Source: Oxyruncus cristatus
Lineage: Eukaryota > Chordata > Aves > Passeriformes > Cotingidae
DNA: 64,000 nt
Assembly: GCA_013399855.1 (NCBI GenBank)
Contig: VXAY01000767.1
Coordinates: 1,472,426-1,536,425 of the forward strand
Direction: 5' to 3'
The position numbers and the translations under genes are program-made. The notes beneath the pieces were generated by a model, which did not search any database, was not told the origin of the DNA, and saw only the letters and a program-made list of their open reading frames with translations. This document shows, piece by piece, positions 11,801 to 24,000 of the stretch. Position 1 is the stretch's first letter, and each line of letters begins with the position of its first letter.

Positions 11801-14767
11801 TTTTTTTGAAGTAAAAGGATGGTGACATGGAAAAGTATCGGTTCCAGAGGCACATATGCTGCACACAATTTGACATCCAAACATAAGCATCTGCTTTCAC
11901 AACGTCAGCCCACACTTTGCAACTGAAGGTTTTTTTAGAAGCAAACGTTCCTATACATAACTAATCATTTAACAAGGGCTCAGAAAATGCAGCCCTTAAT
12001 AGATTTAATTAACAGGTTAATGATGTGCATAGCATGCACGCTCTCAAAAGCAAAGATTTTCACATTAAGCTTGTTTCTGTTTCACAGAAGCAGCTTTCTG
12101 TAGAATATCTGTGCTAATGTAATTACACATCTGGCACTTCTGCTGCTTTCAATTGCGGAGATATTTATAAACAGTGCTTGTAATTTGCACAAGAGTACCT
12201 ATCTTTTCTAATGTTTTGCACTACAAATAAAGATATTTGCATGAAAATTCAACTGCAAAGAGTTCTCTTTTGTGTCCCTGAGTGGTTCTAATGAATACAT
12301 AAAATGATCATTTAGCCTGCAAAATAAATCTAGCACTTACACTGATGTCATGACTGCCTGGGAAACCTGCATAAACTAAGCCTGCCTCAAGTTCACCTTG
12401 ATATAAAGAGGTCAAGTACAAATTTTTAGATAGTTTTAAATTAAACATCAACCCTGCTAATCATCTTTGGACCACTGTGTCGCCACATGGCAAAAATAAT
12501 GTTTTAAAATATTATTTCTTGGCAATGTTCATTTATCACCCTCGCTGTAACTGCAAAATGATGGAAAACCAGGCCAGAATAATGGAAATCTCACATTATC
12601 TCTACCAGTATTGTCAAGAAAATGCAGTGGTTATTAATTTAAATATGCCTCAAAGAACGATCACAACTTCAAACACGATTCAACAAGATAAAAAGCCATT
12701 GCTGCCTCAAGCTGCTTCCAGTTCAATTTAGGTCATATTTAGGTTCATCATGATAGCACCTGAAATCCCTCAACTTACCAAATAGTGACAGAAGACGCTG
12801 CTGCCCCGGTGTTTAATCAAAGGAGAGGCTGAGCCCAAGGTCCTGACAGGTGTTACTGAAAGGAGATACTATCAAAGGGACCTTCCAACACCTGCTCAAG
12901 CTCAGTGATGGTCACACAGGACAAGAGATAAGCCAAGACAAATATCCCTTTCTCCTTCACATTTTAAGGCACATCCGTTTAAGAGAAATCATAAATTATT
13001 TAATAAAAGGAAAAGAATATATGTGTGAATGTGCACAACGTGCATAACTGATGTCAAATTTATTCACAGACACAGGCACAGACATTTATATGTATGCTAT
13101 GAGATATTTGTATTCTGATGATCCCACTTTGCTCAGATTTTGGAGTCAATCAGTTCTGATGCTCAGTCTGAGGCCAACACAACAGAAGTGTATGTGAAAT
13201 GCCATGACTGTACTGGAGCCAGCTCCTAACCCTTCCCACAGGAGACACTTCCAGTGCCTTGGAGGTCATGATGGAGAACGTGGATACTTTCGAAGAGTAG
13301 ATGATGACAGGAAATGGAAAGAACATTGAAACCTGGTAATCTAATTATTCCAAAACCCCTGACAGTGGTCCAGACAGACAGAATGAGGAGTGATTTTGGG
13401 GAAAGGGCAATGAAAACACTTAGCTAATAACCCTGAACCACAGAGCTCAAATTGCTCTTAGTTTTGCTGCTTTTGTGTAAGCTGTTTCCATACAAACCAG
13501 CTCATTAACATGTCCCAGCTGGTTCATTAACCAGTACATGAAGATTCAGTATCACCGTAAGAAAACAATAAACTGCTACAGAAAGAGCTTTCTCGAGAAA
13601 TGGAGTGGGATACCCGGCCTCTGCCAGAAGGAAATCCACCTCCTGGTCTTCTCCCCAGGTTTAAAGAACTACCAAGGTCAGAGCAAAGTTGGTGTAACCA
13701 CCCACCAATTGCAGCATTAGGAAATCTGTCTACACCCTCAATGGTTGACAACACTCAACTGTAGAAATACCAGACTGGCAGTTCTGTGGACTAAGAAAAA
13801 TTGGCTTTCCCTCTAAGGATACTGACATAACTGCTCTTAATTGAGTTTTAATTCACTGGCCATTCTTAAACTCAATCAAGCCACTTGGAAACACTCTTCG
13901 ATTATAAATGTCTATTCCTTTCTTATGATTGCCATAATAAACTTCACTCAGAATATTCTGAAGTAAATAAAGCCAATCTGATTTGAGATCCTTTTAACAG
14001 TAAGCCATATATTTTACATACACAAAGAGAAATGACTGGTCAAATGGCAAAAATCAATGAAGAAAAGGGAGCTAAGAAAATGCAATCCATATTCATTACA
14101 TGTTTAAAACATCTACAATCTTTCCTATCTGAAGTTTAGAAATTCAAGATATTCATCATCTTTGAAAATTAACCTTAAATGACTTGTATTCCTTCTCAGA
14201 TGACACAGAAAGTATCATGATTAGATTTAAACTGAAATTCTATTGCAGAAACAGAAAGTGCCTCCCAAAAAGCATAAACAGAAAGAATCTGCACAGACTC
14301 CAGGTCTTTTTAAAACAAAAAAGAAATTTTGATTTCTTCAAACAATATTTACTCTTCCCAGGATGTGTTTTTTAAAAAACCTTTCTTACGCTAAAACCAG
14401 TTTGCTAAATTTAAACTGTTTCTACTTTGCTGCCTTAAGAATAAAGGAGAGGAAAATACCTTTAGGACCTCTGAGCTTAGTCACTATAGGGGAAGGTAGG
14501 CTGTATTGTTGTAGGTTTTTCTGCTTAAAGGTCAGTTAGGTTTGTTGTTCCATTACTCTTCTCAAACCACTTCACTGTACCATATTTCCATTCTCCCCCA
14601 TATTCTGACTTAAACCAATAAAACAATCCTGACAGGCAAAACTAAGCAACCAAATAGTTTTCCACATTCATTTTTACACATGCAAAAATACATTATTAAT
14701 GATTACTCAGTCAATGTTTCCATTTATCTAAATTTGTCTGGTCATAACAGTTGCTGCCCAAAGAATT
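8865..14767. other. Non-coding AT-rich sequence
   Basis: No gene or clear mobile element is visible. There is a short (AAC)n microsatellite at 10418-10436. The stretch near 12060-12260 is AT-rich, repeat-free and rich in TAAT-type motifs, so it may be a conserved non-coding element, but this is not tested. Short frames show no domain or splice support. Confidence 0.55.
10418..10436 (+). repeat. (AAC)n microsatellite
   Basis: About six AAC units inside a longer A/C-rich stretch (10375-10445) that is poor in G and T. Confidence 0.85.
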
Positions 14768-14813
14768 TTGCCCTGATAATGACGGATCACACATTGCCCT
14801 GATAATGACGGAT
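14768..14813 (+). repeat. Two copies of a 20-bp unit in tandem, 26-bp period
   Basis: The 20-mer ttgccctgataatgacggat occurs exactly at 14768-14787 and 14794-14813, with cacaca between. The second copy runs straight into the palindrome annotated next to it. Confidence 0.95.
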
Positions 14814-14836
14814 ATGTGTGATCACACACCATATCC
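14810..14836. repeat. Near-perfect palindrome around TGTGTGATCACACA
   Basis: TGTGTGATCACACA is an exact 14-bp palindrome. With the outer ggata and tatcc arms it forms an almost complete inverted repeat of about 27 bp with a small bulge on the right arm. It could form a hairpin. No function is evident. Confidence 0.85.
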
Positions 14837-17800
14837 ACACCACAGCCTTATTTATTTCCACGTGCCATCGGTGTCCACCGGACTACGAAAGTAGAAGCCT
14901 CCCACCATGTGTCCAGACAGCCTCACACCAAACTTTGCAGTAAAACAAGAGAATAAAATAGTGCATGGGCTTCTACATATTCCTGTGCCTTCTTGGCCTT
15001 TCAGGACAGCAGCTTCCCACAGGATCCTAATTCCCTGAAGAAGTTAAAATCCATGCTCCCAAGACCAGGGAAGGAGCTCCAATCTACATTCCCTCCTCTC
15101 ACCTCCCTCAGGATCTTAAACTCCACCATCCTGTGGAGCAACCCACTCCCCGTGGTCAAGGCTCCTGACTTCCACCCTCCCAGCCAGTCCCCCTGTACCT
15201 GTGCATCGCCCACCCTGCACGTCACCACCTCAGCTGGCCTCTCCAGCACCTGCATACAAACAGTGCAGAGGAGCAGAAGCAGGGAATGACACACGGTGGG
15301 ATGCGTCTGGCACCGGAGACCCCAATGCTACTGAAATCTCACCAGTGGTCAGTCAGGGAAATGGACCCCTGGAAATGACTGAGGGGGTAAAATAAAAACT
15401 AAAGTGGACTGATAAAGAAAGAGGGGGGTGTAAAGCTGGGGTGGAACAACCCCTTGTGAATCCTACAGAGAGGAAAAAGAAACCATCAACAAGAACATCA
15501 TATTCCTCCTGGGAAAAGACTCCAGACGCTGACAATCCACCACCCCCGGGATGAAAGCCCCAACTTGATACACATGGGAGCCAGGTGCCATTAACACCAG
15601 GAAAGGTGTACAAGGTGGAGGTTGTGCGTGTAACAACTTGAACTGCGTTGCTCTTCTTCTCCGTAATGATTAGATCTGGACTAATAATGATTGCCCTCTT
15701 AGGGTTTCAGATACACTAACATTAATTAACTGGATATACTTATCTCCCTCCGGGCCCAAGAACAAGGGGAGACAAGTTTACCTCAGGACACTTTGCCTCA
15801 TATTACAGATGGACTCTCCTTCTTCATCCACACAGATCGGAGTATTTTCATTCCTGCCACTGCAGCCCCAAGTCCTGACAGAGACTCTGACAGAATGCTG
15901 GGAACACACAAGTGCCTGCTGTAATGCAGCATATTCAAATAGTGAGTCTCAGGAATAAATCAGCCTCAGACACTCGTGTAAGTAGAAATAAGGATGTTTT
16001 GCATCAGCCCTCACAGAAAGATTCTTCACATTTATTAGGTACTGCAATGCCTTGGAAAAACAAGTCACTACGGCTTTCTGACTGCAAAGTTCAGAGTCTT
16101 GAGTATTGAAACAGACCTTAATCTTTTCAAATAATTTATTTCATTTCATGTGTAATAGCTGAAGAACACTATGCATGTCAAAGATACTTATTATAGAAAC
16201 TAATCAATTTTTTTTTTAAATACCAACTAATCTGAACATTTTATAAACTCTTCCTTAGATTAAAGCTGCACTAAAGCCCACCTCAAGTTTCATACCTGAA
16301 TAACCTCATCCATAACAACAACTCTGTAGGGCTTTTTACATTCATTATTTATGGGCAAACAGATTTTCCCCATCGAAACTTTGGCGAAGCTTGAAAACAC
16401 CTTTTTACGGTCACCCTAAAAAAACTCCAAATTCATGCAATCATAATGAAACTGCTTATACAAGCTACATTAAAATATTAACTCAGCATCAAGTCTATAG
16501 ATAAATGGAGCACAGCAGCAACAACAGCATATGTCACCAGACCAAGAGGGATTACAGCATCCAACAGCTGGACCATTAGAACAAGTCACCGGGTGCCAAT
16601 CACACTGATACAAAATAGGGGGCTTTTACTGATCACCATGCACATCCTTTGCCCCAGGGAGGAGGAAGAACAGCTGCTATTTCCTGCAGAAGCGTTCATA
16701 TTTCCTCTCTTCGGGGAATTCAAGCCCCAGACAACGAATTGTTTGGGCAGGCAGGAGAATTCATTTTCTTCCAGTCTGCTTTTACGTATGTGTTTGCCAG
16801 CTCAAGGAGAAGAACACTTTTACAAGAACACTAAATATCTGTCCCTACAACATCCACGTTCTTCTCTCAGGGGGTTATGAGTGCCAGGACCAGCAGCCAC
16901 ATGACAGAAGCACCCTTGGCATCATTTTCCAAAGGAGAAGAGGCCCAAATTCTGATCCATTACACCAGCATCAATTCGAGCTGACCAGACAGAGTCCACG
17001 TTCCTACTCCATTCCTCACTTATCTCTGTCCTACATTTTGGATGTCAAGCTAATTACTAAGTTTCATTGATGAACCTCAGTTCGCCAAGAAGCATTTTCA
17101 GTGATGTCTTTGAATTTCCAAACAGATATCAGACTGTTAAATAATTTCTTTTAAGATGTCGCAGGAAAAAACTCCGTATCGACTCGGACTCGCTCCCAAC
17201 TGATGCCTAATCCATATTACAATAATAATGTAAATTATCTCTAAGGAGTGGTTGGCCATTGTGGTCACATCACATGGCAGGCAGGCAAGCTCAACAAATA
17301 CATAAACTGTGAGGGAAAACGGTAAATGTGCTGATTATGTAAATGGAACTGTTTGAAGTCAAAGATGCCGGCCTGTATTTCACTGATAAAACATGTAAAA
17401 TAGGAAAAAAACCACTGCGTAAGCAATTAAATTTAACTTTTTAATCAATAAAGGGGAAACTGGGACCTAAATCCACTTTATAGGATTTACGAATCAAAGT
17501 CTTCCTGCAACTCAAAGACAGCTGTGATGCCCATGTAACTAGAGGGGAACTTGCTGTAAGACAAAAATGTCACATTCCATCTTGATACCACACACAAGAG
17601 AGTCATCTATCATTAGATTAAGATAATTTGGTGTAATGATGCTCCTGATCTTTAGTTCTGGTTGGCATTCTTTCTAAATAAAGCTGTGCTCACAACAGTT
17701 TTGACTGCAGCACCTCACTGGAGTTTGACAGATGAGCCCACCTGTCCTTGTTAACACTTTGGAGCTCGTTTTTGTAGGTCCAGTATTTCTCTCCAAGGAC

Positions 17801-18039
17801 TCCAGAAATAGGAAGCATGTTGTGCTTTTAAACTTGCAGTTCATTCCAGAAATTTCCGGTTGGAAGAACTTGGGTTGGTACCAGGGTGTCCAGAGCTGCA
17901 AAGCATCAGTTCTCCCTCCTGGTCCTACGAGGAGGCCGCCCAAGACACCAAACACTGAGCTGGAGAGTTGTTTTGACTTCCCTGCTGTCTGCCAGAGTCC
18001 ACTGTGTTTTTCTTTCACTCCTCATTGACTCATTTCATA
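14837..18039. other. Non-coding sequence, including an unassigned GC-richer patch
   Basis: No gene is visible. The part at about 15280-15790 differs in composition from its surroundings (G runs, CpGs, a purine tract) and resembles old LTR-like sequence, but I could not find matching termini or target-site duplications. The rest is AT-rich unique-looking DNA. Confidence 0.5.
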
Positions 18040-18250
18040 CCATCCTGGAATGATTTGGGTTGGAATAGAGTTTGAAGGCCACCTCATCCAACCCCTCTGC
18101 CATGGGCAGGGACACCTTCCACTGGGCCAGGTTGCTCAGAGCCCTGTCCAGCCTGTCCTTGAACACTTCCAGGGATGGGGCATCCACAGCTTCTCTGGGC
18201 AACCTGTGCCAGGGCCTCACCGCCCTCACAGGGAAGAAATCTCATTTCTC
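18040..18250 (-). mobile_element. CR1 LINE 3' fragment
   Basis: In reverse orientation: ccatcctggaatgatttggg, cacctcatccaacccctctgcc, atgggcagggacaccttcca, ggttgctcagagccctgtcc, cacttccagggatggggcatcc, ggcaacctgtgccagggcctc, and finally cctcacagggaagaaatctc. This is a well preserved 3' end of the abundant avian CR1 family, 5'-truncated, with no coding capacity. Confidence 0.95.
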
Positions 18251-20997
18251 TCTATTGACACTCAAACATGGCACAATCTGCCACCAAACACCAACTCCTC
18301 CTATTCACAAAACTCCAAAAATTCAGCAGATTCCAAAAGACACCACTTCAGCCAAACTTATTCCATCACCATAACACACTTGTGAACTGCAGTTCAGTAT
18401 TTTACCTTATCCATTCCTCTGTTTAATAAAGTACTGTACAGTGTCACAGTCCTATTAAAACAGAAAAAATACCCTTACTGAGGACACTTTCACATCTGAA
18501 AAGCAACTGAGAAGAGACATGTAGCACACAGGATACGTATATACACACATTCAAAGGTGTTTACTGATGCAAGGACAACTGAAAAATAAATTTACTACAC
18601 ACAGTTGGGACTGTGATGGTCAGGCTTCATTCTAAAAAGCACCAAACGACTGCCATCTGCAATGCCTCTGATACTCACTAATTAATGATCAAGATTGCAT
18701 TTGCTTCAGCATAATTTTATGCTTTTATATGGATATCTTATTTGATTGTAATTATCACAGACTGTAGAAGTTTATTAGGGCCAATCATTTCTTAATGCAA
18801 TTAAAATCCCAGGGGAACAATATGAAGTAATTTTTATTGGTGAAAGTGATGACAGCTTATAACCAAAAGGGAGCCTACTCATCAGCTGCAATCATTCCAA
18901 ATTATAAAATTAAAACAAACTGCATGAATTTTTCAACGCTTCCTTGTGCATACCTGAGTTAAAACAATCGGGATGTGTTAAAAGTGGCAGAATGAGACGA
19001 TCTTTGGGCTCCTTCGTATTCACCTCTTTGGGGAAGGGATTATGCAGCTTTTTCCTCCTCCTGGATGAAATCACCCACTCTCAAAATAGCTCTCTGGGCT
19101 ACTGCCTCTGCTTCCCAACCCTGTTAACACAACACCTCTAATTCTTCCTCTTCCACAACATTGTGACACTTCCCATTAAAATGAGTCTAAAAACCATTTC
19201 TCCACAACACAAATAATTATTTATTCTTTCACCCAAAAGTATTAACATGGAGATTGGAGGGTAAAAACAATAAGAAGTCTCTATGAATGGAATCTATGTA
19301 CATACACTTAATCCTGTTCTTTTATACATTTTTAGAGTACCTCCACCTCGGCACTGGTGAAACAAATTATTCTCTTTCCATTCTGTCATTCTGTCTCTAT
19401 TGTCATCCTAAAGGTGTTCCTTTTCTTTCTCTGCCCAGACAAGAGCCTTTCAGGTTTTAGTATGCTCCTTACCCCAAGACCTGCTTAAGAAAAGCAATAC
19501 ATAGCAGGCTGATGGGTGCCAGAATGTGATTTATTTCCATTTCACAGTTTCCCCACAGTCTCCCCTGAGAACCCAAGTAATCACTGAGAGAACATCTCAT
19601 CACTGCCACTGGTTTAGCCCCATTTGCTCCCCCTTAAGACAGACTTTTGATTTAACATGTTGCACTTAACCCAGATAATATTACAGCATGTTCCAAATTC
19701 CACTTGTAGTGCTCTAAAAAAATGTTGAATTTTGAGAACTAACGTTTAGCCAATCAGTCTACACTGGGTGGCTGTATACACAACTGTTTCAAAACATTAT
19801 AGACGACATTGCACTATTCCTTACACCATGCTATTTAAGAATTTTGTAGTTCTGATGAATGAGACCCAGTTAAAAAAAAAAACAACCACAAACAGCATGT
19901 TCTCAAGAAGACACTAAAGGAGAGATCTTACATTTTCTTACCAAAGACAGACCTAAGAAAACAACCTGTAGAGGAATAAAAGGCAGATCAGGGAAATACC
20001 AGCCAGCATTATCTATGTGATCGACCTTTCTCCAGACTCCAATAACAGTCCTGGAAAGCAGCCCCTCCTGCTGGGATAGTGACACCAGGGAAGGCCCTGC
20101 ACCAGCAGGTACGAGCAGAGGCACCTGGAGCCGGGACAGCTTCATGGGAGGGAACCAAGGAGAACCACCACAGAGGCAGGGTGGAAGAAACCTGGCTTCA
20201 ACATAAATCAGCTCCCTCTGATTGTTCTTACAAATCACATAAGAGAAATATCAACAGCCAGCTGTGGCTGGCTCTGAACTATTTTCCTAAGTATTCTGAA
20301 CAGCACAGAATACAGCCATGTCCTCCTGTGTCAATATTCAACTGCGACAGCTTTTCTCCCGAGGCTTAGAGAAATCCTTCCTCCTCTAATCCTGTTTTCC
20401 AGTGACAACTTAAGAACTGAAATGGCAATAATTTCCCGTTTCCAGTGCTAATTCACAAATTACCAAGACTTTTTTTCCCTTGGCTGTTTTACATGTCCAG
20501 CAGCACTCAGTATCCTCACGGAACAGGAGTTTGAACCATTCAGTTCATTGAGGGGTAGCGTGGACAGGTAGAGAAGGATGGGGAACCACTTCTTTATAAA
20601 TTATACCTTTGCTGATTTCTACTCTCTGAAAAGAGCACTGGAGTTATCTTGGATCAAGGCCACTTAGCTCAAGGAAGGGATGCTTAAACTCTCCAGCCCC
20701 ACTGGCCACCCAGGACTGGGCACCTCAGCCTCACAGAACAGTAATTTACTGCTGTCTGCAGTATGAAGAATACCTATTGATTTCAAACACTTTTTAAAAA
20801 AAATACTTCCTCTAATAAATCAGCACTGCCTGGGCTTGTCAATTTATTTGCCACAGCTCATCTGCCCATCGAGCCCGTGCACTGAAAACAGCATCTGGAT
20901 TAACCACTGTGGTGTTGTTAATCACACTTGCCAATTACAAACTTCAACAATTATAATGCTGCTCATTCATTAAACATTTCTGCACTAATAAGTTAAC
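18251..20997. other. Non-coding AT-rich sequence with CNE-like stretches
   Basis: No gene is visible. Two repeat-free stretches, 18655-18870 and 20815-20997, carry several TAATTA/ATTAAT and CCAAT/ATTGG motifs and no transposon signature, so they are candidates for regulatory conservation. The remainder is featureless. Confidence 0.5.
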
Positions 20998-21033
20998 TAT
21001 ATATGTGTGTGTGTGTGTATATATATATATATG
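20998..21033 (+). repeat. Compound (TG)n(TA)n microsatellite
   Basis: A few TA units are followed by about seven TG units and then about seven TA units. It is a normal compound dinucleotide repeat and likely length-polymorphic. Confidence 0.9.
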
Positions 21034-24000
21034 AGAAAAGATCTAGGAACAGGATACACACTTGCTTTCAGACTTCAAGTCTCAGGCAATTCTGTACAGC
21101 AGAATTTTGAGGGCAGATAAGGCACTTTTTCTTTTCTTTTCTTTTTTTTTTAAATAACTGGTGCCAGTTCCAAACCACGATACTATTTCATCCCAAATTG
21201 GAACACTGTACAGAGTCAATGCCTGTGAAAGTCACCGGAATGTTGAGATATATTTGTTCTGTATTTTTAAGATAAAAAAAGGAAAAGAAAATTCCATGCC
21301 AGCAGTATGACTCAATGTCAATTAGACACTAACACCTCAGGCATTTTCCCTCTGGTTTGATACGCAATTCTACAAATGTAAGTTCAAAGGGAAGAGTTTT
21401 TTCAAGCCCACATTTGGGCATTTAATGTGTTCCCTATGAAATGGAAATCACTTATCACCTTATATTAGTGGGTAGTGGAGAAACCAAAATGAACTAGTGT
21501 TTTCAAAGGGCAAAATATTACATTTTAATGTCTTATCCAGATATTTGTGAATTTGCAACCTACTACAGCCCCGAAATTTTACTTATTTCTGGTGATCCAG
21601 CTTACATGAGGTTGCAGGCACACATGGAGGAAGAATCACACGTACCTAATTTTTAGTGACTAGGTGTCTGGGCATATAGACAAGCCTATAATAGATACTT
21701 GTGATGCTTCTGTAAGAACAAAACACTGCTGCTGAGAGGATGGGATGGGTATGAACATGCACTGACCGGTCACGAAGGGCCCTGAAGGGAAGAGCCCTCC
21801 ACCATTAGTGGAAAGCAATCAGTTTCTCCAGCAGAAAACTGGGAACACTCAGGTCGTGGCCACATGTTGACCTTCTCCCCAGAGAAGCTCCTCTTTCAGC
21901 TGTACAGACACAGGCAAGGTTAAAGCTCGTCCTTCTGCACAGTCTTGAATTTTCCAGCTGTTTCAGTAGGAATCTGTAGGTTTAAGCCACTTTTCAAATA
22001 ATATTTTGCAGGTATTTAGCTTGGAAATCCTTCCTTTCAAGAGGCATATCCCATTAATTACCTGAAATGTTTTTAAGGCTCTGGCTATCCCTAAGAAGTA
22101 GATGCTGAAATGGTGTGTTGAGCCACAAAACACTGAAAACTGGGAAGGTTCATGGGGATAGACAGAAAAAGACTTAATTCAGTACAAGATGGTAAATCAG
22201 GTTAAAAAGGCAAAGCACGCACATGCCTTCCATTGTGAATGGCTTTCTGAGCAGAAACCCAGCTATCAAAGAACCTTGAATCTGAGTTTCAAATGGGATT
22301 TTCAGCTCTGCAATCTCTCCACTCTCCATTCACATCAAATATTAAGGTTCTAATGAAACAGCACAGATTTCACCCACAGTTCTGCCCTAGCAGTGCTATT
22401 CTCAGTCTCTCTTTGTCCCTCAAAAAAAAAAAAAGTACACGAAAAGTCAACTGCTTCAAACTTTCTGTCCCAATCTTGCAAGAAATATTATACCAGCAGA
22501 GATAACTGGGTGCACCAGCACAGCAAAACCCTTGCCTCGCCGTCTTCAATTGATTCTTTTCTCCTTCATACATATAATCCCTTAAGCCCAGCATTCAATA
22601 CCTTTGCACACCCCGTAATGTGTTCCTAAGACATACACAGCAACTCCTAACTAATTCCCTGCTCTTCACCATGAAGAGCATCTCAGTACAGAGTAACAAA
22701 TACCTCATTTTAACTGCAGGCCCAGGGAAGGAGGCCCCACGTGGACACAGCTGCAGTTGACTGCCTGGAATGGCAAAGACCTCCCTGCCTGCCCCAACAT
22801 AAACTTCAACCAGCCACACCTTTCACGTTTCTATTTTCACTACCCATAGCTCAAAAAAGCACACAGCTTGCTTCCCAGCATGAATATACCTCCCCTTTTC
22901 CACTGTGCATGCTCCTGGTTTCCTCCAAGTCATTGCTGTGAACTGAGGAACACTGTGAGAAGTTTCTCACTGGCTTTGTGGAAGTCAGCATGAGCCAAGG
23001 TCCCCTTCTCTCCCATTCCAGTGAAGAACAGAGGTATGAGGTGTTCTCCTTTCCCTACCAAGGGAACAAATTCCTCAAGGACAAAAATTTACTCTTGACT
23101 GTGGGGGATGAAGTTCCTACAAGAATTAATGCAGAGCCAATTTGCATCTAATCTGAGACAGAAAAGCCTAGAAAATATTTATGGCAAAGTAACAGTTGTG
23201 TCGTTCAACCAAATTTATAGTTGCAATAAATCAAGAGATCATACAAGATTTAGCCACGTTTTGACTGTTTAACCTTTTCTGAACAGTACACAGCAGGAAA
23301 TAACTCCACCTGCAAAGAGGGTTGATATGCTTTTTAAAAGTTCATTTTCCTCTGATTTCACTCAATTCCAAATTCTCCTGCAACGACAGATGTCGCAAGA
23401 GGAAACAGGAACTTTTTTTTTAATTGGTCCTCTCATCCTAGAAGTAATTTTCAAAGTGCAGAGAGTTTTGTCAGGCAGCATTTTTATGTATTCTACTTTC
23501 ATCATTTAAGAAGGTCTGGAATGTTGCAAGGATCATTATTACACGACGAAGACTGTTAGGCAAAGCTTTTTATCTTGGTTGCTATTAAGTGCCCTTTTAT
23601 TGCCATATCAATCAACTAAATGATTTCCAAAGTCTGGTGTAAAACAGCATGTTGGTGGAGCGGGCAAAGCTGACAGTGGGTAAAACTGTAATCTGTTTAC
23701 ATCTTTGGACTTGATGGCTTATGCTGCTGGTGAGGCATTTCCTAAATCTTTCATTATTGTAGTGACTGGAAGACAACACGAAAATGAGTAAGAGGTTGTC
23801 TGGTGTGCAGGAGACTCCTTGAAAGCTCTGAAAACCAAAAATAGAGCCCATAAAAACAGTGCTAAAGAACTTCTGTGTTCTTTAGAGATCAGACCAATTT
23901 AGGAACCAAGCGGAGAAAAACTGTGCTGATGTGGATGGGAAGGAACCAAAACGAAGACAGAAGGAGGAGTCTTCCTGTGGTTTTCATAAGTTAGGTGGAA

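Noticed and set aside
15301..15340. A retroviral primer-binding site (tctggcaccggagacccc)
   Set aside because: It does not match the 3' end of any tRNA commonly used as a retroviral primer, and no LTR end lies directly upstream.
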